DNA of 41,637 bases from Dimargaris cristalligena (lineage: Eukaryota > Kickxellomycota > Dimargaritomycetes > Dimargaritales > Dimargaritaceae): NCBI GenBank assembly GCA_027576995.1, contig JANBQC010000178.1, positions 5,113 to 46,749 of the forward strand, given 5' to 3'. Below the pieces are notes generated by a model that had not been told where the DNA came from, did no database searches, and saw nothing but the letters and a program-made list of their open reading frames with translations. Both the position numbers and the translations under genes were made by a program. This document shows, in pieces, positions 10,989 to 21,567 of the stretch. Each line of letters starts with the position of its first letter. The first letter of the stretch is position 1.

Positions 10989-12353
10989 TTAGAGAGCCCG
11001 GATAATAATATGAGGATACGCATTTTGAATTTGGTGTACATTATCGCCGGATGGCAGACGGACATGTACTTCCTGAAGATTAGGTAAACGTGAAAAGATT
11101 GTAGTGAGGTGGTCCGAATTTACTGGTGGGAACCATACAATAAGATTTGAAAGTGTACTGGAATAAAAGTCTTGCTCAGCTAACTGCCGCATAAAATGCA
11201 AATTCCTAGCAAATACAGTGAGAGACTTGAGCTTGGTGCAATTGGATAAAATCTGTGCAGAGTTCGCTGCAGTATCAATAAGGCCTGTTAAAAAAAGGGA
11301 GTGGAGGTTTGGATAACTTAGGGCAATAAGAGGACCAAGGCAAGGGATCCTAACGTTACCGCGGATGCTTATAGTAGTAAGTCGTGCCCAGGATAGTTTA
11401 AAAAACGTGTATATGGCTTCTTGTTCATCAGGGGAAGGCGATGAGTATGATTCAAAATCAATCATTAGGTAAGTCAAATAAGGATACCTTGCTTCAGTGA
11501 TCTGCCCAAGGGCCAGTAGCTGATCCAGCCCTTGACTGACACGCAAACTAAGGGACACCAGCTGCTGAGGATATGGCTGGTGGGGACTATACAGCTGGCG
11601 ACAATTCCAATTCCTAATCGTCAGCATATTATCGGTGGTTTCAGGGTTAAATCTCAGGCCTGTCTGGTGAAGGCTATCATCAGGCCAGTCTCCGCGGGGT
11701 TGCAGGTGCCGAAAATGGGGATAATCAATTAAGGTTTGAATAACGACACCATCATCCATAGTGTGGGTGTCTAGGACGGGGTTCTTAATTTGATTCCATA
11801 GATCATGTAACGCCTCTGGAGAATATTGCTCTGGATTAAGCTGGATGGATCGATGGGCCGATTCAATACTTGGACAATAAAGAATAGCTAATCTATGAGG
11901 TGGGTGAGTAAGGCCTGCTAAACAATCAAATAAAACTGACCAAGAGTCCATATCCGGTAGGTAGAACTCGACTGTGTGTACATGGGATAATTGACTAAAG
12001 AGTAAACGGAGTCGATTAGACCAGGGTACTCCCGCTTGTCCCACGTTGGTAAGTTTTAGGTGGTGTATACGCGGACGATGACGACCGATAAACTGAGAAA
12101 GGCCGTTGCTGAGGTCATTATATAGTAGAAAATGTATGTCTATCTGGTAGGCCGAAGTGACAAATGGACGGAGCGTACGGCAAACGGCTGCCAGGTGTAA
12201 TTGGTCCTGTTGGGGCAGATAGCGAATAAACTGATAGCCGAGTAAGTGGTGGGCCGGGTTCAATATAAACAATAGTAGTTTGAAGCCGGGCGAGTAAATG
12301 GTGTGCGGTTGGTCCTCTGGACCGGTGAAATGAATAGGGGGAGTAGAAGACAT
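10989..12353 (-). CDS. F-box/leucine-rich-repeat-like protein
   Basis: 454 residues from the ATG at 12353. The frame opens farther upstream only through a TTG at 12467, so I use the ATG. Residues ~36-70 (LLGYQFIRYLPQQDQLHLAAV, then CRTLRPF) resemble an F-box: a Leu/Pro start, a D/Q-L run and a VCRxLR ending. The rest is a series of ~25-30-residue Leu-rich segments such as LTYLMIDFESY, LTTISIRGNV, LHSLFLTGLI and LKSLTVFARN, consistent with irregular leucine-rich repeats. Such proteins act as substrate receptors of SCF ubiquitin ligases through Skp1. The F-box match is weak and the substrate is unknown. No intron is needed. The gene borders the CpG-poor block on its 3' side. Confidence 0.65.
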   Translation of the reverse strand: MSSTPPIHFTGPEDQPHTIYSPGFKLLLFILNPAHHLLGYQFIRYLPQQDQLHLAAVCRTLRPFVTSAYQIDIHFLLYNDLSNGLSQFIGRHRPRIHHLKLTNVGQAGVPWSNRLRLLFSQLSHVHTVEFYLPDMDSWSVLFDCLAGLTHPPHRLAILYCPSIESAHRSIQLNPEQYSPEALHDLWNQIKNPVLDTHTMDDGVVIQTLIDYPHFRHLQPRGDWPDDSLHQTGLRFNPETTDNMLTIRNWNCRQLYSPHQPYPQQLVSLSLRVSQGLDQLLALGQITEARYPYLTYLMIDFESYSSPSPDEQEAIYTFFKLSWARLTTISIRGNVRIPCLGPLIALSYPNLHSLFLTGLIDTAANSAQILSNCTKLKSLTVFARNLHFMRQLAEQDFYSSTLSNLIVWFPPVNSDHLTTIFSRLPNLQEVHVRLPSGDNVHQIQNAYPHIIIRAL

Positions 12354-12623
12354 GGCGACTACGTTAATGGATGGAATGGGGAAAAGGATAGTGCAAATAC
12401 TGTGACATAATAGAAATAAGGACCACCAAGCCGGGTTGAGTTCAATGTGCTTCGATAGTGTAACCAAGCGGACCGAGTAGGGCCAGAAAATACTAAATAT
12501 AAAATAACTAAATACACCGGGTAGGGCATATAACTAAATAATGAACGAATCGGATTATATAAAAGTAATAAATATGTGTTTCAAAGACAAGGGATAATAG
12601 TCGGCTGCTTGGGGCAGTATATT
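12354..12623. promoter_or_regulatory. Upstream region of the F-box-like gene
   Basis: AT-rich. It contains TTATATAAAAGTA at about 12554-12566, oriented for plus-strand transcription, with no clear plus-strand gene behind it. No good minus-oriented TATA box for the F-box gene was seen. Confidence 0.3.
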
Positions 12624-12896
12624 TTATTCCTCCGAGATGAAATGTCGCTCTTGTTCCGTCGGGGTAAGGATGTCCTCTTCCAGCAATAAGGTCAAACAGG
12701 CCGCACTGTAGTCTCGTGGGGCTCCCTCACTCAGGTGAGGAGCACTATGGGGCTGATCAACCCTTCGCCTCTGAGTGTTGGCGACCTCCCTCGGTTGCAA
12801 TATCCCCATATCCCAATGTGCCAGTCCGAATGTGGGAACCCACTTGGGGGTTGGAATAAAGCAGGTAATAATCTTAGTAATCACTCTGTGCAACAT
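12624..12896 (-). CDS. Hypothetical small ORF or terminal exon
   Basis: 90 residues from the ATG at 12896, ending in an acidic tail (EEDILTPTEQERHFISEE) directly before a TAA that overlaps an AATAAA-like GGAATAAAATA. A TTACTAAG branch-like word and a CCCCCAAG possible acceptor lie inside the 5' part (minus strand, ~12845-12885), so the real product may be a 3' exon beginning near KWVPTFGLAHW. I recognise no family. The plus strand has an open frame over the same bases (12746-12947) that could compete. Low confidence. Confidence 0.3.
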   Translation of the reverse strand: MLHRVITKIITCFIPTPKWVPTFGLAHWDMGILQPREVANTQRRRVDQPHSAPHLSEGAPRDYSAACLTLLLEEDILTPTEQERHFISEE

Positions 12897-14166
12897 CACA
12901 CTATTTGCCGCTCGGCATTTAACGAACTATTCATTTGCAGGAGATGATTAAAGTCCGAGACATCATGGTGCGTATGTTATCATTAGAGATGCTGGCTGGT
13001 GCTATTCGAAAAGTCATCAGCCGATTCCGGACCCCGCCGAGTCAAGTTGTATTGCGGTAGTAATTGATAAAACATAAGTTGATCTCAGACTGATAGATAC
13101 TGAGTATCCCTGGCAGACCATCCATACCAGAGCATGATAAAAATATTATAAAATATATTCCAATGGGTCTATTATTCTCTCCTGTTATATCCAGTTATGT
13201 TAGTTTACTCGGTTATCCTATGTCCTTACATTTTACCGCTTAAAATACCCCCTGCTGACTATACTATTCGGTAAAGCTAACCTCTTAAATATACTTACTG
13301 TCCTCTAGCCGCTTTCTTCCCATTCACCCAGCTGTTGTGGCCGGGCCTGCTTAACCCTTAAAAGTATAACCCGGCCAAACTGTTTATAGTTTCGGAAAAG
13401 GTGAGGAATGTCATTGAAGGTCGAACTTCACTTTTTCCCGCCCAGACTGGTATTTTGATGGCCTAGACTCATCTTCCAGTATTCATCATTTTCTTTTATC
13501 CTTCCCGTTAGCTATCTTCATTATTCATAACTTCCCATTGGGTATTCCAGTACCATAGTGGCACTGGTAGGTCGCTATGCCTATGTTCTTTTCTACTGAC
13601 CAAAATTTACATAAATACCCGACGGGCATTCTCTTAATAAAGACTGGTAGTTTTACACCATCCGGTCTAGTTTTTAGTTTTTACCTGATCTCCAGTAGTA
13701 TGCTATCCACGCCACTACTTGGCACAATCTCATTTATTGTTCCCTGTCCACCACATGCTAGAAGGATCGAAGGGCAATCCCCGGTTGCCGAGTTGTCCCT
13801 GTCTGAAGGTCAGACAAGAATCATCCCCGTCGAGTGCAAGTATTCCCCAGAGATAATAGTTTTGCCGCCGGGCTGGCACTACTCCATCTGGTACTGATAT
13901 ACGGTTATCAAGTCCTATTATATTGTGGCATTAGGTTTGACCGCAGCGATATTTAATGAATACACCCTCAAAAGTGTAATGCGGTATAACCTATTGGCCT
14001 TTCTTGACCCCATGCATGAATTTATGATACTAACCTGACAGCAACACAATATAAAAAAGACTATAAATATATTTTTAAGGAAAATGATGTATTTGACTTG
14101 TAATGGGTTTGGATTTTATCACCTTCCAATTTTGAACTGGAGTTTTTGATTCAAAGACATCAATGA
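12897..14166. other. Intergenic DNA, no supported gene
   Basis: A 106-residue plus-strand frame (13577-13897, ATG start) has no motif, signal peptide or splice partner and is not called. A 30-codon minus frame starting at 13075 looks protein-like but has no usable donor. Nothing else was seen. Confidence 0.4.
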
Positions 14167-15168
14167 TTATTTTTCATCAGTACATTTCAAAGGCGATCTG
14201 GTTTTCCAATATTCCAAGTGGTCTTTTAAAGTAAATCTTTCAGGGAATTTTCCACGGCAATCTGGACACTGGTACTTATAAGAGCTACAATCCGCTTTAA
14301 CATGGTTAAGGAAACCTGATTTAGTAGTAAAGCCGCGTTAACAGCAGGGGCAACGCTCAATCATTAAATAGGGGTTGCGTAACTGATCACTATGGGAAAT
14401 GCCTAATTGACTTGATACCATATCGCCGTTTGGGTTTGTTGTCAGGTTACAGCTTGAAAGATGTTTAGTAAGCAAGTAATTATCATAAAACAGCGCCATG
14501 CATCTTATACAGTTTTCACTCTGGTTGTTGCGATGTATGTCCTTATGTTTAACGTGTTGAGCCTCGAGAATACATTTGCGGCACTTCTCACAGGTAACAC
14601 TTGTCACATATCCCTCTACTATATCTCCTGTTTGGTCCTGCCTGGCGTTTTGGCTTGATGGCTGGTATTGGTTAGATATGGAAGAGGTTTGGAGGCTTCT
14701 TCGGATCTCATCACTACGCGACAGGACTGGGTCTTCAGGACTAATCATTGGTTGGGTATCTGTGCTAGTACCACTGGTGCTATCTTGGGTCGAGTCTCAT
14801 TTGCCACCATCGTTAGCCGATGGAGATATTTCTTCCCAGCCCATTGCGATCGGAGAAGGTGATCTAACAAATGGGAATCCCACGAAGGACCAGGTGGATC
14901 CTGCCTGAAACGAGCCTGAGTTATCCTTCGGGTCCGCTAGTCCGGATCTATCCCACTGGTAGTCAGTGGTGGTTGATAATTTTGTTTCTGATAATTCTGT
15001 AAGGCTGGTGCCACCGAGCATGTGGTCCAGCGTGTACTCTTTGTCGTTGAATAAATCGCGTATGTTAAACGGGTCGTCTAGGAAAGTTTCGTTTTCATCT
15101 TCGATGCTCATGACCCGCGAAATGAAGTGATCGGGTGTTGGAGTGGTCTCGGGGGTGTTGAAATTCAT
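14167..15168 (-). pseudogene. C2H2/C2HC zinc-finger protein gene with two in-frame stops
   Basis: One reading frame runs from the ATG at 15168 to a TAA at 14169-14167 (333 codons before the final stop). It is interrupted by TGA (14799-14797) and TAA (14340-14338), with no shift of frame at either place. Zinc-finger-like units lie on both sides of the second stop: CEKC...H-x3-H and CIRC...H-x3-C before it, then CPCC followed by the stop codon, and CPDC...H after it. Counting the TAA as one residue gives C-x2-C-x12-H-x4-C, exactly the C2H2-type spacing, so the stop replaces one codon of a real finger. Both stops could arise from C-to-T changes (CGA to TGA, CAA to TAA). The N-terminal third is acidic and Ser/Thr-rich, like an activation region. 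It is probably a recently inactivated regulator; sequencing errors are the alternative. Confidence 0.7.
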
Positions 15169-15316
15169 GATGTACGTTGGGTATTATTAACGAGAACAAG
15201 GGAATGCGGTTGCTGAAGTGCTCGGAAGATGCTGGCAAAATTTTTAATTGAATCGAGAAATATGAGAACTTCAAAAAGTAGACGATTTGTTGTTTTCCTT
15301 CGTAGGATTCCGCCGT

Positions 15317-15326
15317 CTTTTATATA
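15317..15326 (-). promoter_or_regulatory. TATA box of the zinc-finger (pseudo)gene
   Basis: TATATAAAAG reads on the minus strand about 150 bases before the ATG at 15168. It lies inside the minus-strand frame that begins at 15353, which argues against that 62-codon frame being a gene. An intact promoter fits recent inactivation. Confidence 0.5.
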
Positions 15327-16365
15327 CACATTCGGATACTGTGGAATAGCCATTAGTGTTTGCAAAAAGATATACAAAAGGTTTTAAAAATGTAAAACTA
15401 CGATTAATAATTGCATTGGCCATAGTTCAACAATTATAGGATTCAAGTCATTAACCGCAACAATGATATACGTGGAAATCAGCACAATGGACGTCGATAA
15501 GATACAAGCAAACTGAATGTGGGATTGGGGGATAAGCCATGCGCAGGATATAATATCAACCACTAGGAATCAATCGTGGCATGCTAGACGGTACTACATA
15601 TGGCCAAACTCTACGACGAGGAAAAGCACAACCACTGCCATCCGAGTCTATCGTATTACAATACAGTGAAGGGCTGGGGGAGAAGCAAGGCAATGTCACT
15701 AGGACTATAGGCCAACTGCTGTATCAAAATATCTATGGGGTATAAAGTCCGCTCTTCAATTATGAATGTAGGGCCTGGTCGAATAAAGGAATTTGGTAGT
15801 CGAGAGCAGTGATGGTATGGACCGAAAGATGGCGTATTCAACAAATGGCATCAATAGGAGGAATCCCATAGTTCTGGGCAGGAGATGTGTCTTTGTTTAA
15901 TAAGGTCAGAGTACGATTGGCCTAGCTATATAACCGAATTATATCCTCGTTGGACATACTTGGCTACATTCTTGACTTTCATTTAATATTAACGGCCTAT
16001 ACATGCAAGACTGAAGGGAAGAGTCGCAAGGCACTGCTTCTACAGTTCTTGCATGATACCTCCAGCCCAGCCATTGGCTGTGATACTGTGTTTCGAATGG
16101 GTTACTTATACTCGTTCTACTATAACATGCTGTACAGTCTACGTTCCTCTTCAATGCTCCTTCATTTCCGACAAAGCAACTTAACTAAACAGCTGCTCAT
16201 ACTCGTGCATATCTTGTATGGCCCAACAATGGTATGTTTTTACCTGTCTGAAGCATTATAGCGCTAATCCACAAGCCCCCCTAGCCGTTTCGACATATCC
16301 GATTCTAAACAGACGTAGGTAGAACAGGCCCGTAGTTTCTTTTGAATGATACCCATCAGGAGATA
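15327..16365. other. AT-rich intergenic DNA
   Basis: Short frames only: 15656-15844 minus, 15939-16154 minus and 15950-16261 plus. The last two are on opposite strands of the same DNA. No motifs, splice pairs or repeats were recognised. Confidence 0.45.
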
Positions 16366-16790
16366 TTGGTTACTTGTGTTCTTCACCCTCGCAGATCCCT
16401 TCTTGGATCTATAAACATGCTATTACTTTAAATAAGTATATTCAAAAATAATTTATATAATCATACATTAGAATATTCGGGTATAAAGAGCTATTACTAA
16501 TCGGAACCAAATTCGGGATTGTACTTGTCGTACTCGGGGTTATACTTCCTTTTTTGACAAAAACAATGGTGGGTTTAAATACGCCGGACGGCAGAGCTGG
16601 GAGAAATTATGCTGGAATAGTCAATGTAGTCATTTTACAAAGATCTTTCATTGCCATGGCCTCTGCTATCGCACTAGATTTTGTATTCGGTGGTTTACCT
16701 GCTACTCACGGTTTCAGAGATTAAGGTACAATGCTTTATTAGGGCGATAGTAACGCCTCTGTCATAACATGAATTAATTCGGAAATAATC
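16366..16790 (-). pseudogene. Degenerate gene relic, copy 2 (ends KYNPEYDKYNPEFGSD)
   Basis: Direct-orientation homologue of 5245-5670. On the minus strand it reads CFCQKRKYNPEYDKYNPEFG, then SD and TAG. The tail contains a small internal repeat (KYNPEY-DKYNPEF). The upstream frame meets a TAA (in GTATTTAAACCC) at the position where copy 1 also has TAA. Words matching an intron donor (CAG|GTAAACC) and acceptor (CTCCCAG) are present as in copy 1. The 3' flank, including the CACCCTCGCAGATCCCTTCT block, is also shared. Copy 2 has the better-preserved tail. No family is recognised, and it could be the 3' half of a lineage-specific gene family. Confidence 0.55.
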
Positions 16791-17301
16791 CTACCCGATA
16801 AAGTCGATAAAAATATAAGCACACTCTGTTCCTGTGCTTTATAAGCAATACGGCAGTTCATTGGGATACCTATACCGTTGTCCTAGCTGATTTAGTTACA
16901 TACAAATGGTAATTACACCAATATCGGATACTGGATTAGTGTTCCTAAATCGACTGTGAACCAATAGATCCGGCCCCATTTCTAGAGTCCTCAACTAGAT
17001 CCAAAGATAGGGAGGGGGATATTTCCCGCATTGAATTCAGTTGTCGTCCAAACTATGCATGGAAGGGATCCAACTTACTAGTTGATCATCGGAGCCTTGT
17101 TCTTGAATCCAATCTATTTTCGGCCAGTTCTTTTACTTCACTTCTTCCGATTCACCAACGACTTACCCCCAGGTCCCCGGGTATTATAGTATTCACGCGC
17201 GACGTGTTGTGTTGTTCAGCCACCGCTTCGTTCCATTTCCCCCCGTCTCACTCCTTCCCGTTTTACATTTTTTTTTTCCTTTAGACCATTTCAGCGCGCC
17301 C
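16791..17301. other. Upstream region of the bS21m gene
   Basis: No gene. The last 60 bases before the ATG at 17302 are pyrimidine-rich (CCCCGTCTCACTCCTTCCCG and a T-run), probably the leader. GGTATTATAGTATT near 17180 is a possible weak TATA element. Confidence 0.4.
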
Positions 17302-17777
17302 ATGTTTTCCCTCGGTCGTTCCCTATTCCCCAGGCTCGGTAGTTTCGCCGGCCCGACGACCCGCCTGTCCACCGCCGCTCTCGCTTTCAGCACTTCCGCT
17401 TGGCGAGCCCGGGGTGGCAGTATCCGCCTCTGTTTCCCACCCTCCGAACTCAGCCAATCACCCACCGAAAATCTCACCACGGGTCTGTCGTCCGGTCGCT
17501 CCATCGGGATCATGGGCAATAGTCCCCTGCCCGCCTATTCCCGCCTCAACACGCTGTTGAACAACGACGGCATTCGCCAGGAACTGCGCCGTAAGCGTAA
17601 GTACGAGAAACCCACCAAGAAGCGCATCCGCCTATCCGTGCAGCGGGCTAGCAAACGGTTCGATGCTCTGGTGCAACAGAAGATGGCGCTGGTCGATAAA
17701 ATGCGGCGAATGTAAGTTACACCTTGAATTATTGTTGTTTTTGTATTTTGTGGGGGGCTTTTAGGGCCTTTGCCTAG
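17302..17777 (+). CDS. Mitochondrial small-subunit ribosomal protein bS21m
   Basis: The ATG at 17302 opens a protein with an Arg/Ser-rich, acid-free N-terminus (MFSLGRSLFPRLGSF...) typical of a mitochondrial presequence. The C-terminal ~60 residues are the bS21 domain: LNNDGIRQELRRKRKYEKPT, then KKRIRLSVQRASKRFDALVQ. Family knowledge places it in the mitoribosomal small subunit (MRP21 in yeast). The unspliced frame stops at 17715 (137 residues, ending DKMRRM). That TAA overlaps a consensus donor GTAAGT at 17712-17717. Splicing to the AG at 17763-17764 removes 53 bases, keeps the frame and gives ...RRMAFA with a stop at 17777. I annotate the spliced end, but both ends are possible. The upstream in-frame extension to 17209 does not begin with ATG. 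Confidence 0.8.
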
Positions 17778-18425
17778 CCGACTGCTTATTAAAAGGCCTA
17801 AACCAGCTGGGGTGATTTCCCGACAATTGTACAACACATTGCCTTTTGCTCATTGATCTAGCCCCTTTTATATGATAATATGCCTAAAATTGCCACTCCG
17901 TTGCTTAATAGGGGTCTGTAAATGGTCGCAACTTGCCTAGATTGAAACTTATTGTATTAAGTGCTCAGCAATATTTCGGAATCGATTACTTAGTCTATTT
18001 ATTATGCAAGACAATAAATCAACTATACCATGCTCTACCTGACACTGGCCGTTGCGCCTATTTCATCGGCAATATACTTAGTTCCATATTTCAGTGCCAC
18101 CGAAACACCACTTCCTTTTTACTTGCTGCAAATCTTTTAAGCATTCGCAATGATCTACTTTACAAGCTAAATCAACTGAAGTTTGGGCCAATTGGACAGG
18201 GCCGATTCCGGCGCAATGACTCATTTTGCCCAGCGCATGAGCTGGTCCAAACGTATTACTGCACCACACTACCAGTCCTCCACCCACCGTGTTTTTAACT
18301 TTCCCCCCCTCCATGGGAAGGTGTGTGAATGAGCTCTTCTATTTTACTTTTTTATTTTATTTTTCTTACTCTTTAAATGTTAATGGTCATAACCAAAGCC
18401 CATTGTCCACACCTCTAGAGCCCTC
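17778..18425. other. Intergenic DNA
   Basis: The plus frame 17933-18298 and the minus frame 18078-18314 overlap without motifs. A T-rich tract near 18335-18375 lies just upstream of the next gene. No gene is called. Confidence 0.4.
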
Positions 18426-20419
18426 ATGGACTTCGTTCAAGCCGGCGTGCAATGCGATCTGTCCGACGTGTCCGACAGCGAGATTCCCTTCAACCTATTC
18501 CGGAAACTTCCGGGCCAAAAAACCCAGCAATTACGTCGGCCGCATTGTGCCCACTATGTAGAGGGCAACGTGGATGATACCTGGACTACAGGCGGCTATC
18601 GGACCGATTATCGCGGAGGTAGGTACTATCTTTCTGTAGACATGCGAAAACCACGAACAGGTTAACCCCACAATAATTCATTACTGAACATAAAAAAAAG
18701 GGGGCAACGTTAAGACCACCCCCAATTTGCTCATCTTGATTCTTACCATCTTAACTATATATATATTTCTTGTCCTTGCCCCCGCCAGACGCAACAGTTC
18801 CTGACACTATCTACGATACTGTCCAGCTCCTCAACCAACGCCTGAGTGAGCTTGAAGCAGCGGTGCATAGTCTAAGCACCCCGCCCAAATCTACCTTAGC
18901 GAGTACTGACGCACACATAAGTGACCGGGCCGCTTTGGTCCCGCCTTCTAATATTGGCGACCAATTCGTCCCAATCGAGACCAATTCGACGGCCGACGAA
19001 AGTTTATTACTCTCATACTTTACGACCAACCCAGACTTCATGGTAATTCATTGTTTGATTTTTATATTCGACTGCTTTATACCAAGGTCTCAGGGGTTTG
19101 GGAGACTTGATAACTACTCTCGGGGTGTAAACGGTTCGACTATAGCTAGAGGCTCGGTCAATCGTATTGATCCCCCATAGCCAATAACGGTCGAACACAA
19201 TTGCCGTTAGACCTAACTAACCTTATTTAACCCGCTAATATATATATATATATATATATTGCTACATTAATTCGGATAATCTAAAATTGGCTCGTGTGTG
19301 TATGCATGTGTATGTGTGTGTGTGTGGGGGGGGATATTACACGCTCTACAGAACGGTCTAGATGAACTGATACTGGACACCTTCTGCGATATAAAGTTCC
19401 CGACCTCGGACCATTGTGTTCAATTGGGAACCAAATTCCTGCGTAACCGAGACGCTTCGTTGGCGACTATAGTAAAAAGGAAGGGAGAAGGAAACGGTGC
19501 CCGGAGTAGCGCCACGGCCGCCATCCCTCCTTCGCTCCAGAACCCGCTCGCCCGCCACCTCCACGTGTACATTAAGCGCCGCTTCCGGCTCCTCCGGTCC
19601 ATCATGCGCAATACCGCCCGGGAGTTGACCATCCGAGCCCTCGGGATACCCATGGGTAAGCAGCTCAAAGTGAGATTTATTCATCGGTTGAGCCGGAAAC
19701 AGCCGGAATTGGTGCAGAGTTACCAGGACCGACTGTTGACGGAACTGGTGACGGAAGAGTATGCGTATGAACTCAGGGCTGCGGGTGTGACTTTAGGGGT
19801 GGGTGTCAGTCGCGGTGACGGCGATGGCGACGGTGGCGGAGCGGGATCAGGGGTGCACCGAAACGACCCGGGTGATGATGAGATAGAGGAGGATGACGAG
19901 GCACCCGTGGCAAAGGGACGCACAGCCCGTAACATAATTTTTGATAAAGGTGATGATGATTATGATGATGGGTCCGATTTTCAATCGGTGGGCATGGCAA
20001 AGGGAAAGGGAAAGGCGCCGGAAAAGAGTGTAACGCCGACTCCGATAGCCGCGACCATCGGTTCGGCTAAGGTAGGTAACACGGCCCTTATGACCGCCCG
20101 TGGTTTAAGGGGGCCCAGTTCCACCGATGCGTCGTCAGTCGATCAGCCTACCACCGCCACCACCACTACTACTACCACCATCATTACCACCAAATCACAG
20201 CGGCGCTCCCATCGATTCACCGCTCCGGCGCGCCCCACCAAATGGGAAGCCATCATTCTGCGGGGGGTGGTGGTTGGCCGCCAACCCACTTTGAGTGATG
20301 CCACCTACACCTACGCCGCCATCATGATGTGGTTTAACGGCGAGTCCGCCGAGTCGGGCAATATCGATAAATGGACTAAAGACTACCTGGCGAAAATAAG
20401 AAAGAACCACGGGGAGTAG
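18426..20419 (+). CDS. Unrecognised three-exon acidic/basic protein
   Basis: Exons 18426-18618, 18789-19042 and 19352-20419 join in frame to give 504 residues. Intron 1 has donor GTAGGT and acceptor CCGCCAG. Intron 2 (309 bases) has donor GTAATT and acceptor CTCTACAG and carries (TA)n and (GT)n microsatellites. The phases agree (1, then 0). The protein has a short predicted coiled coil at ~72-93 (YDTVQLLNQRLSELEAAVHS), a basic block near 198-225 (HVYIKRRFRLLRSIMRN) and acidic stretches (DDEIEEDDEAP, DKGDDDYDDGSD). A low-complexity Thr run follows, then a C-terminal ~60-residue block (KWEAIILRGVVVGRQ ... WTKDYLAKIRKNHGE) that looks folded. The mixed charged disorder suggests a nuclear role, but I recognise no domain. 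A separate start at 19298 is rejected because it begins inside intron 2. Confidence 0.7.
19238..19259. repeat. (TA)n microsatellite in intron 2
   Basis: About ten alternating TA units inside the second intron of the gene at 18426. A (GT)n-rich tract follows at 19293-19326. Confidence 0.9.
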
Positions 20420-21567
20420 CCAAATACAATAAGACTATATTCAAGTTCGGGCCCTGAGTGATTTGGAGGAAAGCCCTGCTACAGAGCAGGGTTTCAATAA
20501 TCTTGGGTAACTTACCTAAACTTGGCTTTGGGGCTATACCCCCCTCCCCTCTTCCTACTATTATTACCCCTATTTTGTACGTCTTGGCCAATATTAGTAT
20601 TATGTTATTTGGGAAATGCAGTCATACAATATATCCAGTGAAATATCTGTAGGCGAAGTTGGTTTGGAGTGGAATTATGCAGAGGGGCAGATGCTCGAAT
20701 GCTGTATTAATGCTGGCGTTTAATATAATGTAGGTATTAACCCTCAGCCCACATGCGTGACTTTGGAGGCTGAGGCAGAATGTAATAACGCCATGGGCAA
20801 TCCAGCCAAGGTGACTTGAAAATCATTTTTTTAGTAGAAACAACTATTGGGGCCAGTGCTACTACAAAGATGTGGGAAGGAGAGGGGGTCATTTGATACC
20901 TGACAAAGGGGTGTTGGCAGTCGGGAGTCCTTCCAATTACATTTATATTAGGAGTGAAGGGACATGGGTGGTACCAAACGGGGGTTTTAAATGAGCAGGT
21001 TAAAATCGATACGGGCGAAGGAATAGATCACCCGTTTGGTCGCTTAACATGTACCGTGTCCGAATGGGGGACATCCCCCTCCCCATTGGGGACTACTGCT
21101 GGAAAACTTAGGCACTAAAAAGGGTAGCCATCAAGGCCATTCCAAGAGCTGTATCAGAACCGTCATCCTATTTTATGTGATGGCCGAGCCGGTTAGTGAC
21201 ATATTAACCTAAAAGCATGGCACATGTGCGTGTGTGTGTATAAATATATTGGGCGAGGAAATCTAGAGTGCGAATTGGTAAAGAAAAAATGTATGTGGGT
21301 GAAAGAGAAGATGGGATGAGGAGTATTAAAGGAAAGGTAGGAACATAAATGGATGACAAAGTTATACAAGGGGGGAGGGGTCTCTTTACTCGGAACGAGA
21401 GCGTAAATGTCGAAACGTATATGGCAAGTTATAATTAAATATAACATGTATAATAGTACAAAAATGCAGGGCCAAAAATTCATAATGCGGATGGTGGATA
21501 ACCAAAAGGGAGCACTGTCGATAAATAGGAGGATAATGGGAACACGGCGAAAGTCGTTGAGTACAGA
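20420..21567. other. 3' intergenic region between convergent genes
   Basis: Lies between the 3' ends of the gene at 18426 (plus) and DBF4 (minus). A perfect 7-bp stem hairpin CCCTGCT-ACAG-AGCAGGG occurs at 20473-20490, about 55 bases after the stop codon. No other gene or repeat was recognised. Confidence 0.45.

Noticed and set aside
12351..12467. N-terminal extensions at TTG/GTG (also at 24697, 29881, 34580, 36632)
   Set aside because: These starts are not ATG. A eukaryotic nuclear gene is expected to use the downstream ATG, which in each case directly precedes recognisable sequence.
14300..14800. Introns as explanation of the two stops in the zinc-finger gene
   Set aside because: The only GT..AG pairs that keep frame would be 24-27 bases long, and the second would delete part of a correctly spaced finger.
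15165..15353. 62-codon frame upstream of the zinc-finger gene
   Set aside because: A minus-oriented TATATAAAAG box lies inside it, so transcription probably starts downstream of its ATG.
19298..19351. Separate gene starting at 19298
   Set aside because: Its first 18 codons come from the GT microsatellite within an intron. The exon begins after AG at 19351 in the same frame.
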